DNA of 64,000 bases from Acanthacorydalis orientalis. Taxonomy: Eukaryota > Arthropoda > Insecta > Megaloptera > Corydalidae. Every line of letters starts with the position of its first letter. Positions within the stretch are counted from its first letter, which is position 1. Below are positions 26,544-37,939 of this stretch, one piece after another. The stretch is taken from NCBI GenBank assembly GCA_034766995.1, contig CM068319.1, positions 22,140,469 to 22,204,468 of the forward strand, written 5' to 3'. A program made the translations under genes and the position numbers. Below the pieces are notes generated by a model. That model was not told where the DNA came from and ran no database searches. It saw only the letters and a program-made list of their open reading frames with translations.

Positions 26544-28195
26544 ATTATCAAAAAAATATTATTTTCATTAGTTAGCATCATGAAAATATTTTTTAAAATA
26601 TTCAATTTATGATCTGTTCAAATATTATTTTTATATAAAATACAGAAGATACCAATGATTTTATAACGGTATAATAACATTAATAATTCGAAATTGTTTT
26701 AAAAAAATATCTGTGATTTTTGTTTTCATAGAGCGGCTAGCTATTGAACTAGCTAACGGCTTCATAATGGCTAGTGATTTGTGAGATGATTTGAAGTAAT
26801 TTTACAAAATATTTATTTATGTTTTGAAAAGATTTTCATATTAGTTGGCAGATATTTTAAATGTAAAAAATGAAAAATATTATGTTAAAAAGTATACCTT
26901 CTCCTTGCCCATATGGACAGTAGGTAAATTCGGATCAAGCAAATTTAAATTTTTGAATGAGATTAAGTATCTAATTCCATGTAGATTAGTAAAAGATATT
27001 TTATACATTCTACAAAAAATAAAGATATTGATGTCTTAATGACCTTAACGAACATATATTTCTAAAATATAGTTTTAACATGTGAATATTTTAATATTAA
27101 GTACTATGACTCTATTCTCATTTTCATACAGTAAGATTTTGAAATGAAAAGTGTATATCTTCAACTACCATGACATACACAGTTTATGAAGCAAAATAAA
27201 AAACATGTGCAAGAAAAAATTTAGTATAATTCTTTTTATTGCTGTCAGAATATAAAAATGTACTGTTTTAAAATAAAAATAATATTAATATTAAAGTCTG
27301 TTTCTTCACAGAGATTTAAAAAAGCAAACAATAAATATCAAAATAGTAGAACTGATTTTTAATGTTTTATATTATCCTAATTTTACTATTTTCTGTATAA
27401 AAAATAAAGTATTATAAATGAATCGAACAGATTTTCCTTTAAGGTATAATTAATGGGCTACCTTATAATTATTTAACTACTGAAAAATAAAACTATAATA
27501 TTTCATAGATAATAAAATAAATTTGTTAACAAATCTCAACCGGAAATCGATCGAAGTCATTAAAAAAATACGTGACTCTAATTAAACTTAATTATAGTAA
27601 AAAAAGAACACAAAATCGATTTATTTCGTACATCTCTCTTTGCCTTTCATAAAAAAAATCCTACTTAGTCAGACTATTAAATCGTTCGTCAAAAAGAGAA
27701 CCAATTCGTATAATTGATATTTTTCATTCCAATTCCACAAACACAATGCGCGATGTTTAGTTATATAAAACGGATATAAAATAAAAACTACATTTATGCA
27801 ATTGTTATCGTGTTTAAAAATATTTCATTTACCGCAAATAATATCCGCCGTATTAAAGCGGAGAGTATCATGTCGGAAGTGAGCATAATTGTACGTAAAG
27901 GAAATACAATGGACATATTTTCCCATCACTGGACAGAACCGTTGTTGCGTGATTTAAAAACGGCATATCAAATCAAAATCCATCACATTTGAAATAAATA
28001 TATGTGTGACATGAAAATTACAAGCAAATGAATTATTTGTTCAAGTTTATTTTATAATGTCTAGTCACATATCAACATGTAACTGACTGACGCTCATTCT
28101 ATTCTGGACAGTATCAATGTTGCGTATTTATATATTTTAAATTAACGTTTATCATTAGAATCTATGTGTGTTATTCATTATGTACATATTTTCAT

Positions 28196-28196
<1 letters not shown>
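26540..28196. other. AT-rich stretch, no gene supported
   Basis: An open frame at 27810-27992 (plus, 60 codons) lies in somewhat more balanced sequence (CCGCCGTATTAAAGCGG). It has no recognised domain and its status is unresolved. Confidence 0.5.
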
Positions 28197-28284
<88 letters not shown>

Positions 28285-28286
28285 TA
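28197..28286. repeat. Compound (CA)n-(AT)n microsatellite
   Basis: (CA)n about 28197-28228 passes into (AT)n about 28229-28286. A mariner remnant begins immediately to its right. Confidence 0.97.
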
Positions 28287-28288
28287 CA

Positions 28289-29105
28289 CGAGGGTTGTTT
28301 CAGAAGTATGGAAGAAACAAGTTAACACCGTTTATTGGATAAAATCGATTTTAATTCTCAACGTAGTCTCCATTGCGGGCTATACACTTGGTTCAGCGAG
28401 TCTGCAAAATATGCATTAACGGCGACGATAACATCCTCATTCGACGAGAATTTCTTCCCATCGAGATAAATTTTCAAGTTTGGGAAGAGGAAAAATTCGC
28501 ACGGGGCCAAGTTCGGAGAATAGGATGGATGAGGAATCAATTCGAAGCCTAATTAGTGCAATTTGGCCATTACGACGGTCGATTTGTGGGATGGAGCGTT
28601 GTCCATGTGAAAGAACACTTTTTTGTGCACCAATCTTGGCCGTTTTTGTTTTAGCTCTTTTTTCAAACACTTCAATGATGTTGCATAATGGGCTCCTGTT
28701 ATCGTTTTTTTCTTTGTTAAGTAGTCGATCAGGATGATTCTTTGGGAATTCTAAAAAACAGTGGCCATCACTTTCTCAGCCGACAAATGGTATTCGCCTT
28801 CTTCGGAGCACTTTCATCAGTCGTTGTCCAGTGCTTTGACTGCTGCGTCGATTGAGATGTGTAGTGGTAGATCTATTTTTCGTCCATAGTGACAAGTCGA
28901 TACAAAAAGCCTCGTTTTTTTTCAATTTTTGCGGTAATTGCCACAATGCTCGCTTCAAACATCTGTAGAACGTGAAGAACGTATCGCTTCCGGCTAAAAT
29001 TTCGCCTATGCTAGTTTGAAAAATTACTCTTGATAACCGTAACGTTACTTAATGAATGGTGGCGACATATCATAGAAATTTACCAAATTTATAAAACGAC
29101 CCACG
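28289..29105 (-). mobile_element. Internally deleted mariner (DD34D) copy 1, transposase remnant on minus strand
   Basis: Ends: CGAGGGTTGTTTCAGAAGTA on the left and, reverse complemented, CGTGGGTCGTTTTATAAATT on the right. The right end is next to TA, and the left has CA where TA is expected. On the minus strand the transposase catalytic domain is readable in pieces: LVTMDEK (first Asp region), HMDNAPSHKS (second Asp, intact), PSYSPNLAPCEFFLFPNLK (third catalytic Asp replaced by Glu, 34 residues on), then GKKFSSNEDVIVAVNAYFAD. A stop lies between the second and third sites. The N-terminal helix-turn-helix half is missing: only about 200 bp separate the first-Asp region from the terminus. It sits between (AT)n arrays. 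The same-sized copy 2 is at 35641-36460. Confidence 0.85.
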
Positions 29106-29109
<4 letters not shown>

Positions 29110-29146
<37 letters not shown>

Positions 29147-29147
29147 A

Positions 29148-29203
<56 letters not shown>

Positions 29204-29230
29204 TAGATCTATATATATATATATATATAT
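29110..29230. repeat. (AT)n array with GGATCT and AGATAGATCT interruptions
   Basis: About 120 bp filling the gap between the mariner remnant and the next LINE fragment. The AGATAG units at the right merge into the LINE's tetranucleotide tail. Confidence 0.95.
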
Positions 29231-29422
29231 AGATTGATAGATTATGTTTGAGGGGGGAAGAAGCTGTCTTACCTCCCGGTACTTAGATTCGAAGTCCATT
29301 ATACCTTCCTCTGGCTGATCAAAACTACTCGGGAAGACTCGCTTCATTCCAGAAGCCTGTCAACCTGCCCGAGTTTATAGACCCTAGTTCGGCCGCGGTG
29401 AGGAGAAACCCCCAAATCATCG
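29231..29422 (-). mobile_element. Second, shorter copy of the RNase H-type LINE 3' end
   Basis: Matches the 3' part of the element at 116-723 in the same orientation: AGATTATGTTTGAGGGGG, ACCTCCCGGTACTTAGA, GATCAAAACTACTCGG, TATAGACCCTAGTTCGGCCG and GTGAGGAGAAAC in order, with point differences. Similarity stops at about 29422, where (TA)n resumes, so it is truncated within the C-terminal coding tail to about 190 bp. A target duplication cannot be resolved because both flanks are (AT)n. Confidence 0.85.

Positions 29423-29478
<56 letters not shown>
29423..29478. repeat. (AT)n array
   Basis: About 56 bp between the two LINE fragments of this cluster. Confidence 0.96.
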
Positions 29479-29483
<5 letters not shown>

Positions 29484-29484
29484 A

Positions 29485-29672
29485 TTATTAACTGGGAACC
29501 AAGGAAATAAAAAGACCAAGAAAGAAACTAATAAACAGGTGGGATAAGGAAATTAAAAATTTTATTGAAAATTGATGGAAAAGAGAGGCATTCAATCAAT
29601 CGTACAAAATGGAAAATTATAGAAGAGGTCTTTATCCAGCAGTGGATTGACAGAGGCTGATGAAGATGTTGG
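29485..29672 (+). mobile_element. Second copy of the RTE-like LINE 3' end
   Basis: Shares GTGGGATAAGGAAATTAAAA, GAGAGGCATTCAATCAATCG and AATGGAAAATTATAGAAGAG with the 1280-1420 part of the first copy. The frame reads RWDKEIKNFIEN then, shifted, KWKIIEEVFIQQWIDRG. It ends with GGCTGATGAAGATG, the usual short GATG-type tail of this type of element. Broken by stops and a frameshift. Confidence 0.68.
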
Positions 29673-32248
29673 TGGTATAAAATATGGGTATATATCCACA
29701 TATTTTGAAAAAAATATATTGTAAAATCATTTTAAATTCAGAGAAAAAATGGCATTATATTAAATTGAGAATAGAATACACACACACACATAAATATATA
29801 TATATATATATATAAATGTATTGTATATATGTGTATTAGTTAATTGAAAAGAAATAATGAAAACACTAAATAAATATACAATTAGCACATAATGAATTTT
29901 CTTTGAAAATCTTCTGAAATTATTTTCAATAAACAGATACTTGTCTGACAAGAGAGATTTTAATTCATAAATTATCATGTATACGTTAAATACATATATA
30001 ACTGAGATTATCTTAATAAAAATAATACGAAATCTTCGAATAGTTCAATATACTTTGTTGAATTTAACATGATCACGATTTTTTTAATAAATTAAATATA
30101 TTTTAGAATTTTATTCAAGACAACTTTGTTGTTTACTACATATTTTAAAAAGAGAGTTATACAAAGTACACATTGATCGAATTAGAAATCTATACACATT
30201 TTTGTACATACACACATGCCCATATATATATATATATATAAATAGATATCGTAGATAGATAGATAGAAATAAAGAAATAAAGAGGAATGATATAAAGAAA
30301 CCATAAAAATTCTTTATAACATTCCAAGAAGCCGATAAATCTTTTTTATTAAAATATGAATCATTGTATAACTATGATTGTTATTCTGCTAATATACTAT
30401 CTTATAAAAAGTTTTTTAAACAATTATTTTTTATGTCCAAATATAATAATTATTAAATAGTGCTTGTGTATTAGACGAATAACAAACACATCGGCTACAT
30501 TTTTTGTCCTTTTATATGAATTCAAGCACAGCTATATCTGTTAATTTCACACATGAATTTTTCATTTTTTCCACAGACTAATTTATTTTCACTACAAAAA
30601 ATTGTTCAATAATTGATTATTGTTCATTTTTGTCCTATGCACATTTTGTAATGATGCTAAATTATCTTTAGAACGCTAATGTACAGAAAAATCTATTTTT
30701 TAAAGTTGATCTTTTCTTATAGATCTTCAATTTTCTATATCTTTTTAATTTTCTTTAACGCATCTCCAAAAATTTATTTTTTCAAAACCCACTCCTTTTG
30801 TAGTGGCTCTAAGAATGACAATCAATAATCAATTACCATTATCCTCAGAGCTTTAAGGTATAGATGAAGCTAATGATTAGATTTCTGAATCTTAGTTCTC
30901 TGATGATTAGGACATCACCATCGAAATAAAAACGTTAGTCATCAATTATGAAACATTTTTTATTCAAAAAAAATCTTTGTAGTTTATGAATGAGCAAAAA
31001 AGTCATTTGATATATTTAATTTGGCCACAATACTAAAAAAATAAAATTTTAATTTTTTTTCGGGGTATGAGCAAGTATCTCATTTCATCCAATAGTCAGA
31101 AAATAATTTATATGTACTTCTTATAGATATAATACCATTCTCCCTTATACAGCATGAATTATTTTTTTTTTACAAACTTTATCCTAGAGCATGAAACGTA
31201 CTCCTGTCAATTGTAAAAAACACTATTTTTTTAAATCAATTCCGCGCCATGCATAATAAATACATTAATTTATTTAATTATATCTATTTTTATACTAATT
31301 TACTCTGCAGATTTTAATTATAGCAACTTGATTGAATACTTCTACCAATATATTCTTCATTAATTATATATGAAGTTTTGACCATTTTGTCCAGTTTCAT
31401 AGAACCGTAGAACGTTATGATACCTGATACAGTAATATAGACTTCACATTACAGTTCACTCCAATACTTTTTCGCAAGTAAAAGTTTGATATTGAATTAA
31501 TTATATTTATTGCACACTTTTACGTACAATGAATACTTAATTCGCCGAAATAAAAGTATAAAATAGAACTTAATGTGTAGAGTAAATGCACTTACTTGAA
31601 CATTTATTGAATTTTTAATACGTTCTAATTTTACTCTTGTTTTTTTTTTAAAAAAAAAAACATTTACTTTTATATTTCACATCAATAAACATTAACTATT
31701 TCGTCATTTTATCAAATTGTGATGTAGCTCGAAGAAAAAATACAAATAATCTCATTATGATCAATTAAAGATGATAAAATTTATAAAGTAGCTGATTGAT
31801 TTTTTGATCCTTCTAAATAAAAAAAACACACCCATCTATTTTTGCAAATTTAAATACATTTTTATGAATTATTTATCTCGTTTCATTCATTTTTTACTTC
31901 CATAGCAGTTTTATAAAATTGTTGAGCAACATTCTGACGATATATTTGCTTTTATTTTGTTTTCTGATCTTCTTGATATCCTTGGTTATATTTTTATTCA
32001 GAACTTGTTTCCTTCCAATTAATTTCAATAATCTTTACAGGTGCCAATAAACTCGATTTTGTTTCTTTTACAATATTATTTAGTTTTTTAATATATTTTT
32101 ATTTTACAAATAATATAAAAAGACATATACATGCAACTTGAATTAAACAATAAAATTATAAACAGTAGAGAGGTAACCAATTATATTAAAGAGTTTATAG
32201 GATTACAAAAATATATAATTATTTTATTTCTTTTATTTACATGTATTG

Positions 32249-32284
<36 letters not shown>

Positions 32285-33009
32285 AGTATGCATGTATGTA
32301 TGTATGTATGTACATATCTACCTGCGGTGCACAAAAGAATCTATTTGATGAAGAAATAAGCAATACATTTACATACTTTCGGTTTAATTTTAAGTTTCTT
32401 CAATTCAAAAGAATTAAAAACGATTCATATATACAATTCGTCATTCTTTTTGTGTTTGCCGGTACAAGATAACATAAACATATGTACAAGATATATCATT
32501 AATATGTGTATTTTCATTAAACGCGCGTCTTAGGAAACATTGCACGCCTATGGGCAAAATAAAGCATCAAGAAATCATTATGTGGTCATTGTTTCATTCA
32601 TTCGTAATTGTCTATTATGTGATTACACTTTAATAGATGATGTACACTTCATGCTCTGTTGATACAAGCAATTTCATTTTCTATATCACTCGTTTCACAC
32701 TTTCACTGTCTCCCTCGCCGCGTATTGATGTTTGCCTTGTGAGATAGAGACACGTATGTCAGTTTTATCGTATACGTATCTGTAGTTTTGACTTCAACGA
32801 TAATAATAATTTACTAATTCGCCTCGTTACGTGTTAAACTTTGGCGAGAGACGCTAATCCATCTAATAAAAATGTACTTTATTTTTTTCAGTAATAAAAC
32901 TTCCCTGTCAAGAACGTAACGACGCGGTTTTATTTTATCATTGTATTGTTTATTATTCACATAGTAAAATATTTTTTTTATAAAATGTTACCGTCTACAT
33001 CCGCTTCAA
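29673..33009. other. AT-rich stretch, no gene seen
   Basis: Arrays: (CA)n-(TA)n 29779-29813, (AT)n 30220-30240 followed by GATA units 30251-30268, and (AT)n 32255-32281 followed by (GTAT)n 32290-32315. A more balanced part at 32520-32940 (GCGCGTCTTAGGAAACATTG ... TTTGGCGAGAGACGCTAATC) has no frame. It could be conserved non-coding DNA, but this is untested. Confidence 0.5.
30600..31060. repeat. Dispersed Penelope-like repeat, copy 1 (putative)
   Basis: Contains TTCAATAATTGATTATTGTTC, a CAGAGCTTTAAGGTATAGATG arm, CTGATGATTAGGACATCACC followed by ATCGAAATAAAAACG, and TTTATGAATGAGCAAAAAAG...AATTTGGCCACAAT. The same order recurs at 42715-42930 and 54005-54530. A GATG-loop-CATCGAAA hairpin is typical near the end of Penelope-like elements, which is the only basis for the family name. 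Confidence 0.4.
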
Positions 33010-33010
33010 T

Positions 33011-33042
33011 TTTTTTCAAGATGCATGTTTCGTTTTGAAAAG

Positions 33043-33094
<52 letters not shown>

Positions 33095-33127
33095 TGAGAA
33101 TAGATATTATTAAACCAATAATAATAT
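33011..33127. repeat. Tandem duplication (~119-bp period), unit A
   Basis: TTTTTTTCAAGATGCATGTT, (AT)n 33044-33092, then GAGAATAGATATTATTAAAC and CAATAATAATAT. It is followed directly by unit B. Confidence 0.88.
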
Positions 33128-33129
33128 TC

Positions 33130-33163
33130 ATTTTTTTCGAGATGTATGTTCTGTTTTGAAAAG

Positions 33164-33209
<46 letters not shown>

Positions 33210-33240
33210 AGAATAGATATTATTAAACCAATAATAATAT
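33130..33240. repeat. Tandem duplication, unit B
   Basis: TTTTTTTCGAGATGTATGTT, (AT)n 33165-33207, then GAGAATAGATATTATTAAAC and CAATAATAATAT, with three or four substitutions relative to unit A. Confidence 0.88.
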
Positions 33241-34041
33241 GTTTAATTATAATTTTTATATATTCATTTTGTGGTTAGTGCTACCATTAGAGAACTGAAG
33301 ATATTGTTATCAGTGATTCACCTCCAGTAGGACAACCGCAATTTAAAATATAATTCTAGCATATAACCCAATGCTAAATCATTATATCCACGTGGAAACT
33401 CCACGTGTAATTTCATCCTATTCTCCATAAGCTTACATACTTATATGGCAATAATAAATGCGATTGAAAATTCCACAAAATTCACAAATATCCAATAAAA
33501 ACAACTTATTGCCTTCAGTCAGACACATTTCCTCGAACAACAATACCGTATCGATATTTACTAAACCTCCAATCACATCTTATCTACCACGACCTGTTAA
33601 TGATTAATAATCATCATCTAACAGTAAAGTGACAGCACCAAAAATACTTTCTTTAAGAACTCTTCGTGTAATCCTAATGTTTGAAATATTGATATTAAAA
33701 ACAGTAATTTCTTGGAAATCAATAGATATTTTAAAACATTTATTTTATTATTCAAATAATTTCAAATTAATAGATTTATATTTGTTAGTATAATATATAT
33801 TGTATATATATATATATATACAAAAGTTTATAGAATAGTATGTACAGAATCTAAATATTACTTGAAAAACAAGTAATAGAAAATCTAAACGAAACCAATA
33901 AATATTATTAAGAAAATTGATGTAATTATTATTTTTTAGAAAAGATATGCAGTATTTTGTTGTTCCACTACGTCAAAGAATTGTGTGACATCTTCTTATT
34001 ATAAAATGTGAGACTGAGAATTAATTATTCCGGTATGTTTC
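33241..34041. other. AT-rich stretch, no gene seen
   Basis: Contains one imperfect (AT)n at 33791-33820. Frame-rich but domain-free. Confidence 0.55.
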
Positions 34042-34043
34042 TA

Positions 34044-34604
34044 TTAGGTTGATAGAAAAATAATTGCGGTGTATGACCTTCAAATTCATATACATTTACA
34101 GCTTTTTTGATTTTCCTAGCTGATTTAAGTAGTCCAGAACTGTTGGATGACTAACGCATAATATTTATGCAGACTCTCGAATTGTTGTGCGTGGTACTGT
34201 CTCAACTAACGCTTTCAGTTGGTCGTTATGAACTGAAGAAGAACGTCCACGATATTCTTCATCTTCAAAGCTCTCGTCCCCAGCACGAAATTTTCGAACC
34301 ACCATTGCACTGTACGTTCCTTAACAGTACACAACATCAAAAGCATCGTTTGGTTTATGAACAGTTTCTATTGCTTTACCACCCGTTTTGAATTCATACA
34401 AAAAATGCTCTTATTTGCTTTTTTCCGTTTTTAATTCAATATCCTAATTTGAAGCAAAATTAATGATAAAACCAAAGTCGATGTTACCAAAATATAGAAC
34501 GAAAAATGTACTTTAAAATGATATTAACATGAACACGATGAAATTCATTGAAAAAAATTAGAATTCAGAAAACAAAAAGGGTAATTATTTTGCTACCAAT
34601 CTTA
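34044..34604 (-). mobile_element. Cecropia/Hsmar1-type mariner remnant, 561 bp, internally deleted
   Basis: Left end TTAGGTTGATAGAAAAATAA and right end (reverse complement) TAAGATTGGTAGCAAAATAA are inverted repeats, each flanked by TA (34042-34043 and 34605-34606). The left end is very close to the Hsmar1 terminal repeat as I know it. The minus strand encodes only the N-terminal paired DNA-binding region: EFKTGGKAIET, then VVRKFRAGDESFEDEEYRG, then NDQLKALVETVPRTTIRES and HPTVLDYLNQLGKSKKL, with two in-frame stops. It then runs straight into the left terminus, so the catalytic domain is deleted. The plus-strand ORF at 34167-34391 is antisense. Confidence 0.85.
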
Positions 34605-34606
34605 TA

Positions 34607-35638
34607 ATACTTTCTGAGTTTTATTGTGCTTCAATTAAAAAATCTGTACTTGACATAACATTTAAAACGAATACAACTGACTAATATTCGAGATGAACCC
34701 TGAATAGTGCTATTTATTTTCATGTCTCTCTCATTTCATCTGACTAGTTACGCTTCTGATCATAAAGTACGCCACCATAAAACTATAATTAAATATTATA
34801 TTTGTGTGCTCGTAATATGTGAACGCAAGACACTAAAGTCCAGTACGGCAATGATTTTGTCTCCTATAATTACTGTGTACTTACAGATATAATACAAACG
34901 TGTATAAATTCCATTGAAATAATTGTCTAAAAATTAGTATGAAGTACAATAAACAATCATCAACGTGATTTCTATTATGTACATTTTTTTTGTGTTTTTT
35001 TTTATGTGTATACACTTTTACTGTAAATAATGGATATAATTGTTAAGGCGAGTCAAATGGTAAATTGTATCTGTTATTATTATATAAGAGTATTTTTTTA
35101 ATGAACAGGGAAGTCAGAGATGCCAACTTTCATAAATGGCTCATTATTGTGATAATAACATCGTGTGTGCATGGTACATAAAGTATACAATAAGTGATAA
35201 CGCTTGCGTGATCAAATAACAGTCCGTTTGTGAAGTTTGATGAATGAGCGCGGTAATTTTTTCTGCACATACGCTCATAGATATCTGTAATTACTGTACG
35301 GAAAGCTATCGCTGATAATATGTTGAATTGTTGAAAATAATTTATTGATATTGTCTTGTATTTACTTGTATAACAGTGTTATGTGTTCGTTTCATAATAC
35401 CATGCTCGAATAAACACCTAAAGTACACCAAGGTAGACAAGTACTTAAAATATATTTTCGTTTTCATTTTTTTTTAACTTAAAGATAACAAATAACTGTA
35501 TAAATAAATAAGTAGATAACAAACACATTCTCTTTTTTTTTACCACGTGACTTAAATAAAATGATCTTTATAACGTTTTTATGCTAAATTACAATATACA
35601 TTCAGGCTTTCTATATCGCCCAAAATTATTAAGAGATT
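34607..35638. other. Intervening stretch, no gene seen
   Basis: No microsatellite array of note and no recognised element. T-rich runs at 34985-35005 and 35466-35475. Slightly more balanced around 35100-35300, without a supported frame. Confidence 0.55.
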
Positions 35639-35640
35639 TA

Positions 35641-36460
35641 CGTGGATCGTTTGATAAGTGTGGTAAAAAAGCAAGTTAAACCCCTTTTTTTGAAAAAATC
35701 GATTTTATTTCTTAATATAGTCTTCATTGAGGGCTATGCACTTGGTCCAGCCAGTCTGCAAAATACGCATTGATGACGGCGAAGATATTCTCATTCGAGG
35801 AGAATTTCTTCCCATCGAGTCAAATTTTCAAGTTTGGGAAGAGGAAGAGGTCGCACGGGACCAAGTCTCGAGAATAGGGTGGATGAAGAATCGATTCGAA
35901 ACCTCATTTGTGCAAATTTGCCATTTGTGTCGATTTGTGGGACGACGCACTGTCCTGAAGGAAAGCACTTTTTCGTGGGCCAATCTTGACCGTTTTTGTT
36001 TCAGATCATCTTTCAAACGGTCCAATAATGTCGCATAATATGCTTCTGTTATCGTTTTTCCCTTTGATAAGTAATCGATCAGGATAATTTCTTGGGAATT
36101 CCAAAAAAATGTGTCCATCATTTTCCAAACCGACAAAACGGTCTTCGCCTCCTTCGGTGCATTTTCACCAGTCGTTGTCCAGTGCTTTGACTGCTGCTTC
36201 GACTCATGTGTGTAGTGGTGGATCCATGTTTCATTCACGGTAACGAATCGACGCAAAAAGGCCTACTCGTTTTTTCCATTTTTGCGGCAACTAATACAAT
36301 GCTCGCTTCAAACACCTTTGAAGGTGAACAACGCATCGCTTCTGGATGAAATTTCGCCAGTGCTATGCTAGTTTCAAAAATGAATCTTAATAGCTGTGAT
36401 GTTACCAAAGGAATGGTTGCGTCGTATCATAGAAATTTACCAAACTTATCAAATCGTTCA
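35641..36460 (-). mobile_element. Internally deleted mariner (DD34D) copy 2, transposase remnant on minus strand
   Basis: Left end CGTGGATCGTTTGATAAGTG and right end (reverse complement) TGAACGATTTGATAAGTTTG, each beside TA (35639-35640 and 36461-36462). The minus frame 35828-36256 carries FLRRFVTVNETWIHHYT..SKQQSKHWTTTGENAPKEAKT and GKTITEAYYATLLDRLKDDL, the mariner catalytic core. The first catalytic Asp of the usual DETW is Asn. A frameshift follows, with QDS (second Asp) and HPPYSRDLVPCD (third Asp) in the next frame, then GKKFSSNENIF. The helix-turn-helix half is missing. Length (820 bp) and internal order match copy 1 (817 bp), so both descend from one already-deleted element. Plus-strand ORFs here are shadows. 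Confidence 0.88.
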
Positions 36461-36462
36461 TA

Positions 36463-36670
36463 TTACATGAATTAAAATGTAGTTGCTGTTGATTTTTTGC
36501 CTTATTTTGTCTGTGGAACGCTTTTTAGTGTTCATCAGTAGGCATCCAGCCCCACATTGATGAACACTGGATTCCACCTGGCCTTTATTTACTTTGATAG
36601 AATTTTTCAACGGTGCATTATTTTCCGTATTCACCATGTTCGTCACTGATCGAGCGTAACAGATTTTCAA
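36463..36670 (-). other. Short open frame with a long inverted repeat next to mariner copy 2
   Basis: A frame of about 70 codons (VESSVHQCGAGCLLMNTKKR in its middle) in DNA less AT-rich than its surroundings. It starts just outside the mariner end. I do not recognise the protein; it could be a fragment of another mobile element. It contains the perfect inverted repeat AGTGTTCATCA / TGATGAACACT. Confidence 0.3.
36527..36568. repeat. Perfect 11-bp inverted repeat, 20-base spacer
   Basis: AGTGTTCATCA (36527-36537) and TGATGAACACT (36558-36568) are exact reverse complements. The spacer is GC-rich for this window (GGCATCCAGCCCC). Confidence 0.85.
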
Positions 36671-36865
36671 GATAAAATTGAAATGTTAATCCAGAAAATA
36701 TATTTTAAGGGACATAATATACTCTATATTATTATAAGTTTTAAAATATCAATCAATATTCCTGATTTATGAATTGTAGAAAGAGATATCTGCCTATTTA
36801 TTTTTTAGATTCCTTTTTATACGTGAATATAATAAAAGAATAAACAAAAAATACAACATAAACAG

Positions 36866-36921
<56 letters not shown>

Positions 36922-37888
36922 GAAAGATGTACGTTGAGTTGAAATTTCAGTATTAGCAAGGTATTTCACGATTAGACTTCTGTTTCTCTTTTCCAGCTCA
37001 AATTAAACATTAATCAGTTGAACCATTCATCATTTTTATAAACTACTAAGTAATGTACTCGTTGAATGATTTTGATTATATATGATATCAATATAGAAAA
37101 AAGAGACAAAGCTAAATTCGTATTATAAATATAAATAAAATACATGAAATTTAAATAATCTTAAACCAAAGTAAATGCATACGTCATTGGTTCTACAGCT
37201 TTAGAATAATTGAACAATTCACGACAAAGTGTGACTACGGCACCTTCCACAACGTGAGCAGTGAAAGGAAACAGATGGTGTCACACTAACAATTAAGTTG
37301 AAATTAAGCTCCCTCTTTTATTCGAGTCAAGCTCGACTGATCCCCTAAAATTTTGCACCCTATATGTATTCAGCACTATTCACATACAGCATAAAGTGTA
37401 AAATCGCTTCCATCGATGTTTATTGTACACAGAAATAATACAATGTTCAGTTTGAGATAATTATTTATTTAGTATAGTATTCCAGTAGTTAGCACACACA
37501 TAACACACAGTGGGGCAAATTCACATAGATAAAATTTAAGATTATCTGATTATACGTAGCTCTCGACATGGGGCTCGTTTTTTTTTATAATGTAGCCGGT
37601 TTTGAACAGCGACAGACTAGTACTGAGAAGAATTGTATTTAACATCTAGTATTGATTTATCAACTATGTACACATATTTAAAAAAATATCATTGTTAGAT
37701 ATTTATTCTTATTTAATTAAAATTGATTGTAAAGAATAAGAAAATGTTTTAGTCAAGTTTTAAAGATTTTTTATAATTAAATAATTCAATTTGTTTTATA
37801 TTTTTTCGAACCAATTCAATTCATTTATAGTTAATATATTAAGAAATAAATCATTAAAATATTTAATTTCTTTTTTTTATCATAATAG

Positions 37889-37939
<51 letters not shown>

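Noticed and set aside
34167..34391. Plus-strand ORF of 74 codons
   Set aside because: Antisense to the cecropia-type mariner DNA-binding region.
35727..36038. Plus-strand ORF over mariner copy 2
   Set aside because: Antisense to the minus-strand transposase remnant.
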